In this document: positions 40,701-49,562 of the stretch, in pieces
Layout: every line of letters begins with the position of its first letter
Position numbering within the stretch: position 1 is the stretch's first letter
Assembly (NCBI GenBank): GCA_020831525.1
Contig: JAFIGH010000018.1
Span: 1-61,450, forward strand
Origin: Opitutales bacterium
GTDB taxonomy: Bacteria; Verrucomicrobiota; Verrucomicrobiia; Opitutales; Oceanipulchritudinaceae
Direction: 5' to 3'
Length of the DNA stretch: 61,450 nt
Position numbers and translations under genes: made by a program
Notes under the pieces: generated by a model
Told to the model about the DNA's origin: nothing
Seen by the model: only the letters and a program-made list of their open reading frames with translations
Databases searched by the model: none

Positions 40701-43700
40701 GCGGGCGAAGAACTGGTCCGCAACAACACGCGCTTCGGCACCGTCAACAGGTGGGGCACGCTCACCCTCGAGGCGGGCCTCCACCCCGTCGACTTCATCT
40801 ACTACGCCAACGATTCCGGCTCCGGCCCCTTCTATCCCTACCTTGCGATGACATGGAGCGGCCCCGGCTTCGGCCAACGCCAAATCGACAGCGACCGGCT
40901 CTTCTGGAGGCCCGGCCGCCCGGAAGCCGCCTTCGTCTACAGCGAGGCCCCCGACTCCGCCGTCTCGCCGACCACCTTCAACTTCGACGCCGCCACGTCC
41001 CGCGCCTTCGGGGGCGACACCATCGTAGACTACGAGTGGACCTTCCCCGGCGACATCGTTAAAACCGGGCGCACCGCTTCGCACGCCTTCACCGGCGGCG
41101 ACCACCGCGTCATCCTCAACGTCACTACTGACGCCGGCAACACCGCCACATCCGCCCGCACCATCCATGTGCCCCTGCGGGAAGACTACGAGTCCGCCGG
41201 CGGCATCGACCGCTCCGTCATGCCGGGACGCATCGTACGCGCCCGCGGCGAGTTTCAGCCCAACGGCCTCGCCACCGGTGCCTTCGACGGCGACAAATCC
41301 ACCCGCTGGCTCGATCTCAGCCTCACCTCGTGGATCGAGGTGGAGTTCCGCAACAACGCAGGCGATCTCACGCCGTATGTGATTTCTGAATACCGGTTCA
41401 CCAGCCTTGCACTTTGGAACGAGCGCGACCCGTATTCGTGGAACCTATACGGCTCCAACGACGGCGAAGACTGGACGCTTCTCGATTCCGTCACCGGCAA
41501 CGAATTCACCGGGAGCAACCCGCGCACAAACAGCTTTCCCATCGACAACACCACCGCCTATGCCATTTACCGCTTCGACGACATCAAGGCCACCGCAACG
41601 AGCGCCGCGCCCGACGCCACCGGGCTGAACCTCATCGAACTCATCGACTACGGCACGGGCGACCAACCCGCCAGCGTGCCGCCCGTGGCCGCTCTCGATA
41701 TTGCCAACACCGCCCCCGCCGTGGGGCAAAGTATCCCGCTCGACGGCTCCGCCTCGTATGACCCGGACGGCTACCCGGTCTACTACCACTGGGACTTCGG
41801 CGACGGCCAGACCAAGCAGGGCTGGGAACTCCCGCTGGCCAACCACACCTACAACACCGCCGGAGACTACACCGTCATCCTGACCGTCACCGACGCCCTC
41901 GGCAATTCCGACAGCACCTCTCTCGGCCTCTCCGCCGCCATTGAACCCAACACCGATCCCGTCGCGTCCTACACCGTCCTCTCCACTGCGCCCACGGGTT
42001 GGACGGAATTCACCTTCGACGCCTCGGAGTCCTACGATCCCGACGACGACCCCGTCACCTTCCACTGGGAATTCGGCGACGGCGTCACCGCCGAGGGCCC
42101 CGTTGTCACCCACACCATGGGCGTCGGCGTCTACACACCGCTCCTTACGGTGAAGGACGACCGCGGCGGCCGCGGCACCTTCGCGCAGGAAATCGTTGTC
42201 CCCATGCCCGCCGATCCGCCGCTCTCCATCGGGCTCAACCTTGCCGGCCGGGCCAACGAATACGAGGACGCGCTCCAGTCCAACGAGGTCGCCGGCCTCG
42301 TTCCGCAGGCGTATTGGAACAACGTGGGCTCCGAGGCCGCCGCCCTTCTCGATTCCGAGGGCGAGCCCACCTCGCTCGCCTTCACCCGCGCCGGGGGGCT
42401 TTCCTACGGCGGCCACACGCCTGCGCGCTCCGCCGACCACCGCCTCATGCGCACCGGCAAAGGCGGCACCCAGACCTTCGTCAACGTCCCCTACGCCGTC
42501 TACGATGTCTACGTCTACCACAGCACCCGGCGCGAGAGCCACGACCGCGACATCTCATGGTGGGTGCGGCTGACAAGCGACAGCCTCACCGACACCTTCT
42601 ATTTCCGCCAGTCCACTTTCGATTGGGACGGTTACTACAACATCTCCGAAGCACGCACCGCGTCCGAGGCGGTCGACGGTCACAACGTTGTGGTCTTCCG
42701 CGGTCTCACCGACCGGAACTTCACCCTCGAAAACGACAGCCACCAGCGCCGCACGATGGCCAACGCCATCCAGATCGTCGACGCGAGCGGCGGTACCATC
42801 GTGCCCCCCGTCAATCCGCCGCAGACACCCGGCGAACTTGCGGGCACAGCCCTGTCGTCATCCGTCATCACCCTCTCATGGGAGGAACCGGCGGGCATTG
42901 TCGAGGGCTACCGCGTCGAACGCGCCCCCGCCGGCACCGAATCGTGGACACAACTCGCGGAGACGGAAGACACCTCCCACTCCGACACGGGCCTGACCCA
43001 CACCACGACTTACCGGTATCGCGTTCTTGCTTTCAACTCCGGCGGCGAATCGGACTTTGCCGGACCGCTCGACGTCACGACGCAGCCGCCCGCCAGCGAC
43101 CCGCCCGCCGCGCCGGACGGGTTCAACGCCACGGGCACCTCGGCGACGTCCGTCTTCGTCCAGTGGGACGCCCCCGACGGCCCCGTCGACGGCTACCGCC
43201 TCGAGCGCTCGGAAGGGGATTCATCGCTCTGGAATCTTCTCGCCGAGACCACCGCCCTCTCCCTCAACGACACCGATCTCATGCCCGGCACCGTCTACCG
43301 CTACCGGGTGCGCGCCCACAACGAGGCGGGCAACTCCCCGTGGTCGGAGATTGCCACCGCGCAGACCGCCGGGGAATTCGGCGACGGCGAGGAAGTGCCC
43401 GTGGTCGTCTGGGGTCCGGGTCAATACTACAACAACGAGGACGGCAGCGGCGCATGGACCGGCCTTCCCGGGGTCACGCAGGGCAGCGCCGTCATCATGG
43501 GCGCCGAGACGGGCTACCGCGCGCGGCCCTACGGCGCGGCCGCTCTCTCGCCCAGTTACCGGCCCAACTCGCCCCCGAGCGGTCGTTTCAACCTCGCCGG
43601 CGCCGCCTTCAACTCTCTGGAAAACACGGGCGCGCCCACGCTTCACTTCCGCCTCGACGGGCGCGCCGAGGGGAGCACCCTCACCCAGATCGTCTGGAGC

Positions 43701-44570
43701 ACCCCGACAAGCGGCTCCGCCTACGGCGCCCTCATGATATGGTGGAGCAAAGAAGACTTTCTCGCCGGATACGATGCGGAGCCGCTCTCCGCCGAGCGCA
43801 CCTTCGCCGCCGTGGATGTCAATGCGCCCTACCACTTGCTTGTGCGCCAAAACGGCCAATACTACATTTCCCAATTGGTCACCGGTTCGGGTTCCGCGCA
43901 GCTCGCCGCCCAGACATGGACCCCCTACGATCCAGTCGGCGGCGGAACCACCGGGTTCTTCGCCAACCGGTCCGAAGACCAGTTGTTTCCGGCGGGCGGC
44001 CTCGCCTTCGCGCCTGTCGAACTCGACGACATCGAGGCCGTCGGCATATACACCGAGCGAATCAACACTACGGCCAACCGGGGTTTCGCCTTGCGGGAGT
44101 TCCGCATCGTCACCGTCCTGCCCGACGCCGACGAACCCGCCGAAGGCTCCTTCGGCGCATGGCTCGCGCGCGGCGGCTTCAGCGAATCCGAGATGGATGA
44201 CCCCGCCCGCACCGGCCCCGCCGCCGATCCCGACCGCACCGGTGTCGCCAATCTCCTCCGCCACGCCTTCGGCATGGAGCGGGACACCCCCCTTGCGGGA
44301 TGGCTTCCCCGCGCATGGCAGGAGAACGACGGCGGCGAACGGTACCTGCGCTTCCACTACCGCCGCAACACCGAAGCGGAAGATATCGCCGTCTCCGTGC
44401 GCCAGTCCGGCGACCTCTCCGCATGGAACCCGCTCGAAAGCGCATGGACCTTCACCGCCGAGCCCGCCAACGGCATCAACGGCGTTGAAGACGTCACCCT
44501 CCACCTCGACCGCGCCCTCGAGCCCGGCGAGACCCTCTTCCTCCGCGTCGATGTCGAGATGGAGGAATAG
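37728..44570 (+). CDS. Giant secreted polysaccharide-lyase-like protein with PKD, PA14, discoidin and FN3 modules
   Basis: 2280 residues with a signal peptide (CVAVCLLLLFVCADLTAQ). The N-terminal ~600 residues look like an alpha-toroid plus beta-sandwich lyase (AEVCMMLSAGEEAD, WGQEGNFYMSYGQIFAIP, then GGFFMRSGWNDIDDVLVFLG and LVVLGHGNRYITGPGN), as in heparinase II/III-related enzymes; exact family and catalytic residues cannot be named. Then come three PKD domains (about 634-895), a PA14-like domain (about 918-1055), a PKD-like domain (about 1064-1150), an F5/8 discoidin-like domain (about 1158-1311), two PKD domains (about 1318-1493), a sugar-binding-like region (about 1496-1690) and two FN3 domains (about 1695-1883). 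The C-terminal tail (about 2133-2280) is the lineage-typical one. It probably binds and cleaves complex extracellular polysaccharide. Confidence 0.8.
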   Translation: MKLPNPLPSTGRCVAVCLLLLFVCADLTAQRRGLWVDADRVDELRTAVTVADSHHARAFAEMTSWIDANAVNIIEVPNRLGSNWNYDRSYLAQQAALRALLSSAPGDQAHYAEIAYDALFAMYDDPDSGGHQLLGSNQHLSKATVAMGFALGYEWAYEFWSTGQREWVRGKMVEALNGWTGLGHTNFGGQSSSNWLPVVRGAEVCMMLSAGEEADRPVRYGQLRTWLLNNANTHGPRGWGQEGNFYMSYGQIFAIPAMMAAQTIGDPGMKLALSQTQHHLVALYASMFSPSFDTVNWGVGGSLWDGGFASLSMGLAPEGEKPYFRWWFDRFMGVHNPAPESAKYDRDRQGRIWALLFYPEYAEAADPAEHFPLAIEDTGGFFMRSGWNDIDDVLVFLGTDREFYAPGWDAPDALSLVVLGHGNRYITGPGNTAYQAAAKDLFSTILVNDAVPSTGDTGSREWFGLAENGAYAIASGGSQYGNLGVSTAQRQLLADFSGDSGQEALLGLRDKLRSSGGEHEYRWQINTGQGEVAISSQEGRPAFTLTRPGNDGYLRGWVVHPADATLQTGSNRLFFNTTASDADIWVVMAVGNGTAPDAEITGSGLGATFSLNGVDLTYDESADRMVSSAVEFQPPPVASFTVSPVSGEAPHEVTVNAAGSNSPAGITEYVWDFGDGATATGSTAAHTYTDPGTHKISLRVTDALGRHEVANRTVVVGTRWPNASFSVSPSSGQPPLTVTFDPGPTSHPNGLPMVYEWDLGDGTTFTRTDNAAFTHTYEAGSFNPTLVVRDDNGGFDASRRSVTVANQPPVAVVDWSIGGGTAPLTVDFDGSGSYDPDGGPVSFLWDFGDGNTSTEVNPSHTFTAPGDYTVTLTVTDEFESTGSRSLPNPITVRDGSDPIAALDPSALPDLLRGLEYALYFNDISSGTGRMPFYLTPDLITLLRTGVMDNFRIWLSDRSDRYAFRYRGFIDIPEDGVYTFYIDSRNGALLNIAGEELVRNNTRFGTVNRWGTLTLEAGLHPVDFIYYANDSGSGPFYPYLAMTWSGPGFGQRQIDSDRLFWRPGRPEAAFVYSEAPDSAVSPTTFNFDAATSRAFGGDTIVDYEWTFPGDIVKTGRTASHAFTGGDHRVILNVTTDAGNTATSARTIHVPLREDYESAGGIDRSVMPGRIVRARGEFQPNGLATGAFDGDKSTRWLDLSLTSWIEVEFRNNAGDLTPYVISEYRFTSLALWNERDPYSWNLYGSNDGEDWTLLDSVTGNEFTGSNPRTNSFPIDNTTAYAIYRFDDIKATATSAAPDATGLNLIELIDYGTGDQPASVPPVAALDIANTAPAVGQSIPLDGSASYDPDGYPVYYHWDFGDGQTKQGWELPLANHTYNTAGDYTVILTVTDALGNSDSTSLGLSAAIEPNTDPVASYTVLSTAPTGWTEFTFDASESYDPDDDPVTFHWEFGDGVTAEGPVVTHTMGVGVYTPLLTVKDDRGGRGTFAQEIVVPMPADPPLSIGLNLAGRANEYEDALQSNEVAGLVPQAYWNNVGSEAAALLDSEGEPTSLAFTRAGGLSYGGHTPARSADHRLMRTGKGGTQTFVNVPYAVYDVYVYHSTRRESHDRDISWWVRLTSDSLTDTFYFRQSTFDWDGYYNISEARTASEAVDGHNVVVFRGLTDRNFTLENDSHQRRTMANAIQIVDASGGTIVPPVNPPQTPGELAGTALSSSVITLSWEEPAGIVEGYRVERAPAGTESWTQLAETEDTSHSDTGLTHTTTYRYRVLAFNSGGESDFAGPLDVTTQPPASDPPAAPDGFNATGTSATSVFVQWDAPDGPVDGYRLERSEGDSSLWNLLAETTALSLNDTDLMPGTVYRYRVRAHNEAGNSPWSEIATAQTAGEFGDGEEVPVVVWGPGQYYNNEDGSGAWTGLPGVTQGSAVIMGAETGYRARPYGAAALSPSYRPNSPPSGRFNLAGAAFNSLENTGAPTLHFRLDGRAEGSTLTQIVWSTPTSGSAYGALMIWWSKEDFLAGYDAEPLSAERTFAAVDVNAPYHLLVRQNGQYYISQLVTGSGSAQLAAQTWTPYDPVGGGTTGFFANRSEDQLFPAGGLAFAPVELDDIEAVGIYTERINTTANRGFALREFRIVTVLPDADEPAEGSFGAWLARGGFSESEMDDPARTGPAADPDRTGVANLLRHAFGMERDTPLAGWLPRAWQENDGGERYLRFHYRRNTEAEDIAVSVRQSGDLSAWNPLESAWTFTAEPANGINGVEDVTLHLDRALEPGETLFLRVDVEMEE

Positions 44571-45144
44571 CCTCGGTTGCTCCGGAACCAAAGCCACGCC
44601 AAGCGCGAAGACGCCAGAAGGAACCCGCATGGCATCCGCGAAGTCGTCGGGCTGCTTGCCGCCCGACCGCTGGGCGCGGATGGCGGGGCGCGGAATTCAA
44701 TGCCGCTGCCGCAACGGCGAAGTGGTTCAGCGAGTCCGCACGGCTGCGGACGGGCGCAGGCCCCAATGGCGCTTGGTTAAGCCCTGCATCGTGCGGGCGA
44801 AGCCCGCCATGGACTGCGGTGATCCTTCACCGCCTTTGCCGCGTAACGACGACGCCCAACCGCAAAGGCGGCGGTGCCCGCCGCACTCCAAGGCGCTCCG
44901 CGCTTGTTCTTCGGGGGATCCGGAGTCGATTGGAAACGACCGGATTCTGTCGAGTCCCCGGCTGATCCGAGCGCCATTCCGCCCTGACCCCAGGATAGGG
45001 CCGCGCTACGCCCGGCGCCACCTTGCTTTCCAATTTGTCGGGGATTTTCCACGACCAGCCGGCGGCTCAACCGGTAACAGGTAACGCCGCAGCAGGACGA
45101 TGACGCAGCCTCCTGACCGGGTGTCGGGCACCAAGGCCGCCCGA
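44571..45144. other. 574-bp gene-free region between giant protein and restriction gene
   Basis: GC-rich sequence whose open frames look like composition-driven shadows: proline- and arginine-rich, with no consistent start or conservation. No terminator hairpin, RNA or operator is recognised. It may be a decayed gene or a dispersed intergenic repeat; nothing within the window duplicates it. Confidence 0.4.
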
Positions 45145-46050
45145 CTACGTTCCCGCGAGGGCGCGCTGGATCGCGTCCTCGTACGAGCGCGCCGGCGGCA
45201 GGTCCCGCGGGGAGGTAAAGGCAAGGGCGACTTGGTCGACCGTCGTCGTGAAGGCCCCCGACAGGACGAGCGGAAAACGCCCGGCCTCCGGTTCGGTACC
45301 CAAAGAATAATGTAGGAATGTAAGGCTGCCCGACGAAGGATGGATCTCGTCAAGGTTTCCTCCGAGGCGGTCACGGATCCGCTCGTAGACGGGCGTCGGC
45401 GAAACGAAAAAGAGCCCCTTCGAACATTTGGGCTCCCGCCGCAGCACGTGGCCCTTGTAAATGATCTGGGGGAGAATCCGTTTGTTCACGTTTTCCCAGT
45501 TTGGACTGGCGGTGCTTTTTCCCGGAAACACCCGGCCCTCCGACAAGGCCCGGAATTCCTCCCGGTAGTTACCCGTCGTATCAATGGTCTGCACCTCGAC
45601 CGCCGTAAAATCGAGCAACTCATGATCCGCCGTGAGCCGGGCCAAAATCCAATCCACGAAATACGCTCCTCTGCCGCGCCTTTTCGGGAGCCTCAATTCG
45701 CGGCCCCACCTCTGCCCGAATACGGCAACAAACTCGCTTGTCCAGGCACTGTCGGAAACACGGTCGCTGCTCACCAAATCGAGAGGTGCTCCGAAGGCGA
45801 TCCGGGAAACGTCCTTGAGAATCTGGTAATGCCCCGCATACATCCGCTGCGGGCATGTCACCACGGGAACCGCGGGTCCGCCGGAGCGAATGGAGCAGAC
45901 CCCGGAGACTCGGCGCACGCCGTCGAGCTGGATGTGCTTCACGCAACCGCCTTCGACGAAAGGGCACTGTTCGTTGTCACGGAACCACTTCGCCTCAGAC
46001 ATTGAAGCACCGGCCGGATAGCCGAAAAACTCATGGATATTGGCGGCCAT
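45145..46050 (-). CDS. NotI-family type II restriction endonuclease
   Basis: 301 residues from ATG 46050, which overlaps the methyltransferase stop by one base (TGATG). The start MAANIHEFFG and four cysteines (29, 36, 52, 66) within CPF ... CVK ... GVC ... TCP match the iron-binding Cys4 module of NotI. The PD-(D/E)XK-type catalytic residues appear as YFVDWILA (Asp133) and AVEVQTID (Glu152-x-Gln154), the pattern D...E-x-Q known for NotI. NotI cuts GCGGCCGC; specificity here may differ. The pair with the C5 methyltransferase makes a complete restriction-modification system in one minus-strand operon. Confidence 0.85.
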   Translation of the reverse strand: MAANIHEFFGYPAGASMSEAKWFRDNEQCPFVEGGCVKHIQLDGVRRVSGVCSIRSGGPAVPVVTCPQRMYAGHYQILKDVSRIAFGAPLDLVSSDRVSDSAWTSEFVAVFGQRWGRELRLPKRRGRGAYFVDWILARLTADHELLDFTAVEVQTIDTTGNYREEFRALSEGRVFPGKSTASPNWENVNKRILPQIIYKGHVLRREPKCSKGLFFVSPTPVYERIRDRLGGNLDEIHPSSGSLTFLHYSLGTEPEAGRFPLVLSGAFTTTVDQVALAFTSPRDLPPARSYEDAIQRALAGT

Positions 46051-47243
46051 CAGCCCACGTTCTTCAAAGCGGTTCGCTCTACATGTCCCCGTATCGTCTC
46101 CGCCAAACTGCGGGCCATCAGCGGCGGGACCGCGTTGCCCACTTGCTCGTACTGAGCCACGCGCGAACCGAGGAAAACATAGCGGTCGGGGAAGGACTGG
46201 AAGCGTGCCGCCTCGCGGACGGTGAGTGAGCGGTCCGCGACGGGATGGAAGACGGGTCCCCAATGCGGATCGCACTTGGTCATGATTGTTGAAGCGAGAC
46301 CGTCGGGGTGCAGCCGTCCGTAGCGCTTTGTGTGGTCGGACCGCCGTGCCTTTTTCATTCCCTTGGGCAGAAGTTCAAAGGGGATGTCGCGCCATGAACC
46401 ACCGGGTCGGATGTGCCGCAGGCGCTCGAGGTTGACCGGCGAAAGGCGCGGTTTCACGTGGTTGTGGACCCGCGTCTGGCCACGCCGCATGGCCCGCGCG
46501 AATTCGCTCAACGGCGCAGCGGCGGGATACGGGATTCCGCTTTCGTCTGTGTTTCCGGCGGAAGGCTCGGGAAGGTCGAAAATCGCATCCGCCACCGTTA
46601 CCGGCGGCAGCAGCCGCGCCCGGTGGGCTTCCTCAAGGGGAAAGATAAGTGTGCGCCCGCCCGAAAAATTCGCACGCCGCTTCAGGTAATGGCGGGGAAC
46701 CGGATGCGCAAGGCCCATGCCCACACGCGAACCGAGGATGATCAGACGCCACCGCTCCTGCGGCACCCCGTAGTGCGCCGCGAAGAGAATCTTTGCCTCA
46801 CAGAAGTATCCACGGGCGTCCAGTTCGTTGATCACCCGCTGAAAGACCTTGCCTTTCTCAAGCGACAACATGCCTGTGACATTCTCAAAGAGCAGCGTCT
46901 TCGGGCGGAACTCGTCGACAAATTTGAGGTAGTGCGTGAACAACTGATTCCGCGGATCATCGAGAAAACGGCCCGGCGCATTGATGGAGAATCCCTGGCA
47001 CGGCGGTCCCCCCACGATGGCATCCAGCTCCCCCCGAGCCAGCCCAAGTTCCCTGCGGATCCGCGCCGGATCAAGTCCTTCAATGGGGCCGTCGACAACC
47101 TCGGTGCCGGGATGATTGTGCCGGAACGTCCGCACCGCGTCAGCGTTGAAGTCGTTGGCAAATAGACACCGCGCTCCCGCCTGCCGGAAACCCTCGGTGA
47201 TCCCGCCCGCCCCCGCAAACAAATCAATCGTTGTCAGCCCCAT
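46050..47243 (-). CDS. DNA (cytosine-5) methyltransferase, cognate of the NotI-like nuclease
   Basis: 397 residues from ATG 47243, preceded by a GAGAG ribosome-binding stretch; a GTG 21 bp upstream is an alternative start. C5-methylase motifs are in order: I (TIDLFAGAGGITEGF), IV with the catalytic Cys82 in GGPPCQGFS, VI (LLFENVTGM), VIII (QERWRLIILGSR) and X (QYEQVGNAVPP). Between VIII and X lies the target-recognition region, including HNHVKPRLSPVNLERL. It methylates cytosine in the site cut by its partner nuclease. Methylase first, nuclease second, with a one-base overlap, ensures protection before restriction. Confidence 0.94.
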   Translation of the reverse strand: MGLTTIDLFAGAGGITEGFRQAGARCLFANDFNADAVRTFRHNHPGTEVVDGPIEGLDPARIRRELGLARGELDAIVGGPPCQGFSINAPGRFLDDPRNQLFTHYLKFVDEFRPKTLLFENVTGMLSLEKGKVFQRVINELDARGYFCEAKILFAAHYGVPQERWRLIILGSRVGMGLAHPVPRHYLKRRANFSGGRTLIFPLEEAHRARLLPPVTVADAIFDLPEPSAGNTDESGIPYPAAAPLSEFARAMRRGQTRVHNHVKPRLSPVNLERLRHIRPGGSWRDIPFELLPKGMKKARRSDHTKRYGRLHPDGLASTIMTKCDPHWGPVFHPVADRSLTVREAARFQSFPDRYVFLGSRVAQYEQVGNAVPPLMARSLAETIRGHVERTALKNVG

Positions 47244-47356
47244 GCTCTCTGATAATTTGTTCACCCTGTGCAGCCGTCAAGTGCGTTTGCCGCTCTTCCC
47301 GGCATTTCCACGGCAACGAACGCCGCGGACCGGGCAGTCGCCCTCCGCCCCCACCC

Positions 47357-48526
47357 TCACCCGCGCCGGCGCCGGAAGGCGCTGGGCGTCATGCCGACCG
47401 CTTTCTTGAAATTCTGGGTGAGGAAGCGCGCTTCGGAGAATCCCGTCTCCGAGGCAATGGCCTCCACGGATTCGTCCGTGTTGGCGAGCAGGTCCTTCGC
47501 CCGGCGCACGCGGGCAAGGGTCAGCTCCCGGTAGGGAGTCGTGCCCCGCGCGTCGAGGAAACGCCGCTCGAGGGTCCGCCGCGAGGCGTTCACGGCACGT
47601 GCGATCTCCGCGATGCCGATGCCCTCGTGGAGGTGGTCGCGTATGTAGCGGTGGACCTGCCGCAGGAATGGATCCGTCACCGCCACGGCGTCGCTCGAAG
47701 CCCGCGCCACCACCCCCTTGGGCGGAACAAGGGTATCGCCCCCCGGATCGCGCGCCCCCGCCATCAGCCGGTCGAGCCGCTCCGCCGCGAGAAAACCCAT
47801 GCGAGCGGTATCCAGCGCCACACTGGAGAGCGCCACGGGACTGACAGCACACTGGATACGCTCGTTGTCCACCCCGAGGATGGCGACATCCTCCGGCACC
47901 TGCCACCCGGCGTCGAGGACCCGCCGCATAAACTTTGTCGCCAGAAAATCATTCGCCGCGAATACCCCGACCGGTTTCGGGAGACCGGCCAGCCAATCCC
48001 GCACCGCAGGCAGCAGCCGCCCGCCCCACGTCTCAAGACCGGCGGGCACCGCGTGCAGGGTCGCGCCGCCGTCCGCCAACCGCTCCCGGAAACCCGCTTC
48101 CCGCTCCGTCGAGTAGTTGTGCCCGTCGATGCCGAGGTAGACGAATCGGCGGAAGTCCCGCTCCAGCAAGTGCTCCGCCGCGAGCGCACCCGTGCGCCGG
48201 TCGTCGTTGAGGATCCGCGGCACGGGGAACGGACCTGCGCACAGGTTCGAGACGCCCACCGAACACGCGCCTATGCTCCGGAGCACCGCCGGGTCGAATC
48301 CCCGCGCAAGGTGGCCGATGATCCCCTCAAGGCGGTCGCGCCCCGGCTGCAGGCGAGCCAGCTCCCCGACAGGTGCCACCAGCACAATGTCCCACGCCGG
48401 TCGCCGCCGCGCGAACTCCAGCACACCCTCGGCGATGCCTTTGCCGAAGTCCAGATGCGTCGCCGTAAACACCGCCACACGGTAGCGGCGGGAACGGAGA
48501 ACGGCAGGAGATCCGGGAGAGGACAT
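47357..48526 (-). CDS. XylR-family regulator (sugar-binding domain plus AraC HTH)
   Basis: 389 residues from ATG 48526; an in-frame TTG at 48550 is less likely. The N-terminal two thirds is a LacI-like periplasmic-binding fold (RVAVFTATHLDFGKGIAEGVLEFA, PVGVFAANDFLATKFMRRVLDAG, EDVAILGVDNERI). The C-terminal part is an AraC double helix-turn-helix (GIGIAEIARAVNASRRTLERRFL ... VEAIASETGFSEARFLTQNFKKAVGMTPSAFRRR). This is the XylR architecture widespread in Verrucomicrobiota. It is divergent from a PEP-CTERM gene and has direct repeats in the shared promoter region. Confidence 0.93.
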   Translation of the reverse strand: MSSPGSPAVLRSRRYRVAVFTATHLDFGKGIAEGVLEFARRRPAWDIVLVAPVGELARLQPGRDRLEGIIGHLARGFDPAVLRSIGACSVGVSNLCAGPFPVPRILNDDRRTGALAAEHLLERDFRRFVYLGIDGHNYSTEREAGFRERLADGGATLHAVPAGLETWGGRLLPAVRDWLAGLPKPVGVFAANDFLATKFMRRVLDAGWQVPEDVAILGVDNERIQCAVSPVALSSVALDTARMGFLAAERLDRLMAGARDPGGDTLVPPKGVVARASSDAVAVTDPFLRQVHRYIRDHLHEGIGIAEIARAVNASRRTLERRFLDARGTTPYRELTLARVRRAKDLLANTDESVEAIASETGFSEARFLTQNFKKAVGMTPSAFRRRRG

Positions 48527-48564
48527 GGAGCGCTTTCTAGCTTCGGACAATTTTCAGCCTATGT

Positions 48565-48607
48565 CGCATTTCCGCCGGATGTAAAGTCGTATATACGCAT
48601 TCCGCCG
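48565..48607. promoter_or_regulatory. Direct repeats in the XylR / PEP-CTERM divergent promoter
   Basis: CGCATTTCCGCCG (48565-48577) recurs as CGCATTCCGCCG (48596-48607), 31 bp apart, about three helical turns. A 10-bp palindrome CGTATATACG (48588-48597) lies between and overlaps the second copy. Tandem sites on one face of the helix fit an AraC/XylR-type protein, probably the adjacent regulator itself. Confidence 0.45.
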
Positions 48608-48696
48608 TTTCCGCGAAAGTGCTATTCTCCACCCTGTTCCGCCGTTGGCGGCGGAGCGCTTCCATATCCAACCCTACAACCGCTTCCCTCCATATT

Positions 48697-49536
48697 ATGA
48701 ATAAACCGAGTACCGCACTTCTCGCCCTTGCCTTCGGATTGCCCGCCGCGGCGTCCGCCGGACCCGTCATCAGCCTCAACCTGATCCCCAACGACACCGG
48801 CGGAGCTTATAACCTCCAGGCCGAGGACGTCGCCGGCGTGGAAGCACGCGCCAACTGGAACAACGCCGTCGCTACCGCAAGCAACTACGGCACCGTCTCC
48901 GCCTCCAACCTCGTCAACGATCTCGGCGCCGCCACCGGCGCGGACTTCAGCTACTTCGTCACCGGCTCGGGTCAAGGCCGCGGAGGCTCGTTTTTCACGG
49001 CGGGCACCGCTCCGGAGGCCACTCCCGACGATCTCATGATGAAGGCCTCCCTCGGCACCTTCGACGCCGGGGGCATCACCAACTACCGGATTACCGGACT
49101 CCCCACCGACTTCACCGGCCCGGGCTACCGTGTCTACGCCTATTGGGGCGGCAAGTCCGCGGAATTCGGCCCCGATGACACAATCCGCGATACCTACAGC
49201 ATCACTGCCGCCGGCGATCCCGGCGACGGCGCGACCTTCGTCATGGGCTACACCGGCAGCGGAGCCGACTCACACTGGGACGGCACCTACGCCCTCTCCA
49301 CCATCACCTCGCAGGATGACTTCGAGGCCTCCGACCTCGGCCAATACAACTACATCCTCTTCGAAGGCCTCTCCGCCGATTCCTTCACGATTTCCGTGAC
49401 CCAGGGCGCTGAGCGCCGTCACGGACAACTGAGCGGTCTCCAAGTCGTCGCCATTCCCGAGCCGTCGACCTACGCTGCGCTCTTCGGTGCCTTCGCCCTC
49501 GGCTGGATCCTCCTCCGCCGCCGGGCGCGTCGCTGA
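48697..49536 (+). CDS. PEP-CTERM-anchored exported protein
   Basis: 279 residues from ATG 48697. The signal peptide (LLALAFGLPAAASAG) leads to a beta-rich domain starting SLNLIPNDTGGAYNLQAEDVAGVEARANWNN. That block resembles part of the giant secreted protein here (LNLAGRANEYEDALQSNEVAG followed by AYWNN), suggesting a shared carbohydrate-binding-like module. The end is a PEP-CTERM sorting signal: IPEPSTYAALFGAFALGWILLRRRARR. The DNA of this tail, and the 3' region with its terminator, is nearly the same as in the gene at 50507. Its role is unknown; it may be surface-exposed and controlled by the divergent XylR gene. Confidence 0.88.
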   Translation: MNKPSTALLALAFGLPAAASAGPVISLNLIPNDTGGAYNLQAEDVAGVEARANWNNAVATASNYGTVSASNLVNDLGAATGADFSYFVTGSGQGRGGSFFTAGTAPEATPDDLMMKASLGTFDAGGITNYRITGLPTDFTGPGYRVYAYWGGKSAEFGPDDTIRDTYSITAAGDPGDGATFVMGYTGSGADSHWDGTYALSTITSQDDFEASDLGQYNYILFEGLSADSFTISVTQGAERRHGQLSGLQVVAIPEPSTYAALFGAFALGWILLRRRARR

Positions 49537-49562
49537 GACCGTCTTTAGATTCCCCCGAAAAC

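Noticed and set aside
38133-42542. Several 365-515-codon minus-strand frames inside the giant protein gene
   Set aside because: Antisense shadows without starts, conservation or domains.
41999-44200. 733-codon plus-strand frame inside the giant protein
   Set aside because: Arg/His/Pro-rich out-of-frame reading; the giant protein frame has clear PKD and FN3 motifs through the same bases.
44571-45144. Possible gene between the giant protein and the restriction operon
   Set aside because: Only low-complexity open frames without starts or conservation; left as gene-free.
47231-48700. 489-codon plus-strand frame opposite the XylR gene
   Set aside because: Shadow; the minus strand encodes a full sugar-binding plus AraC architecture.
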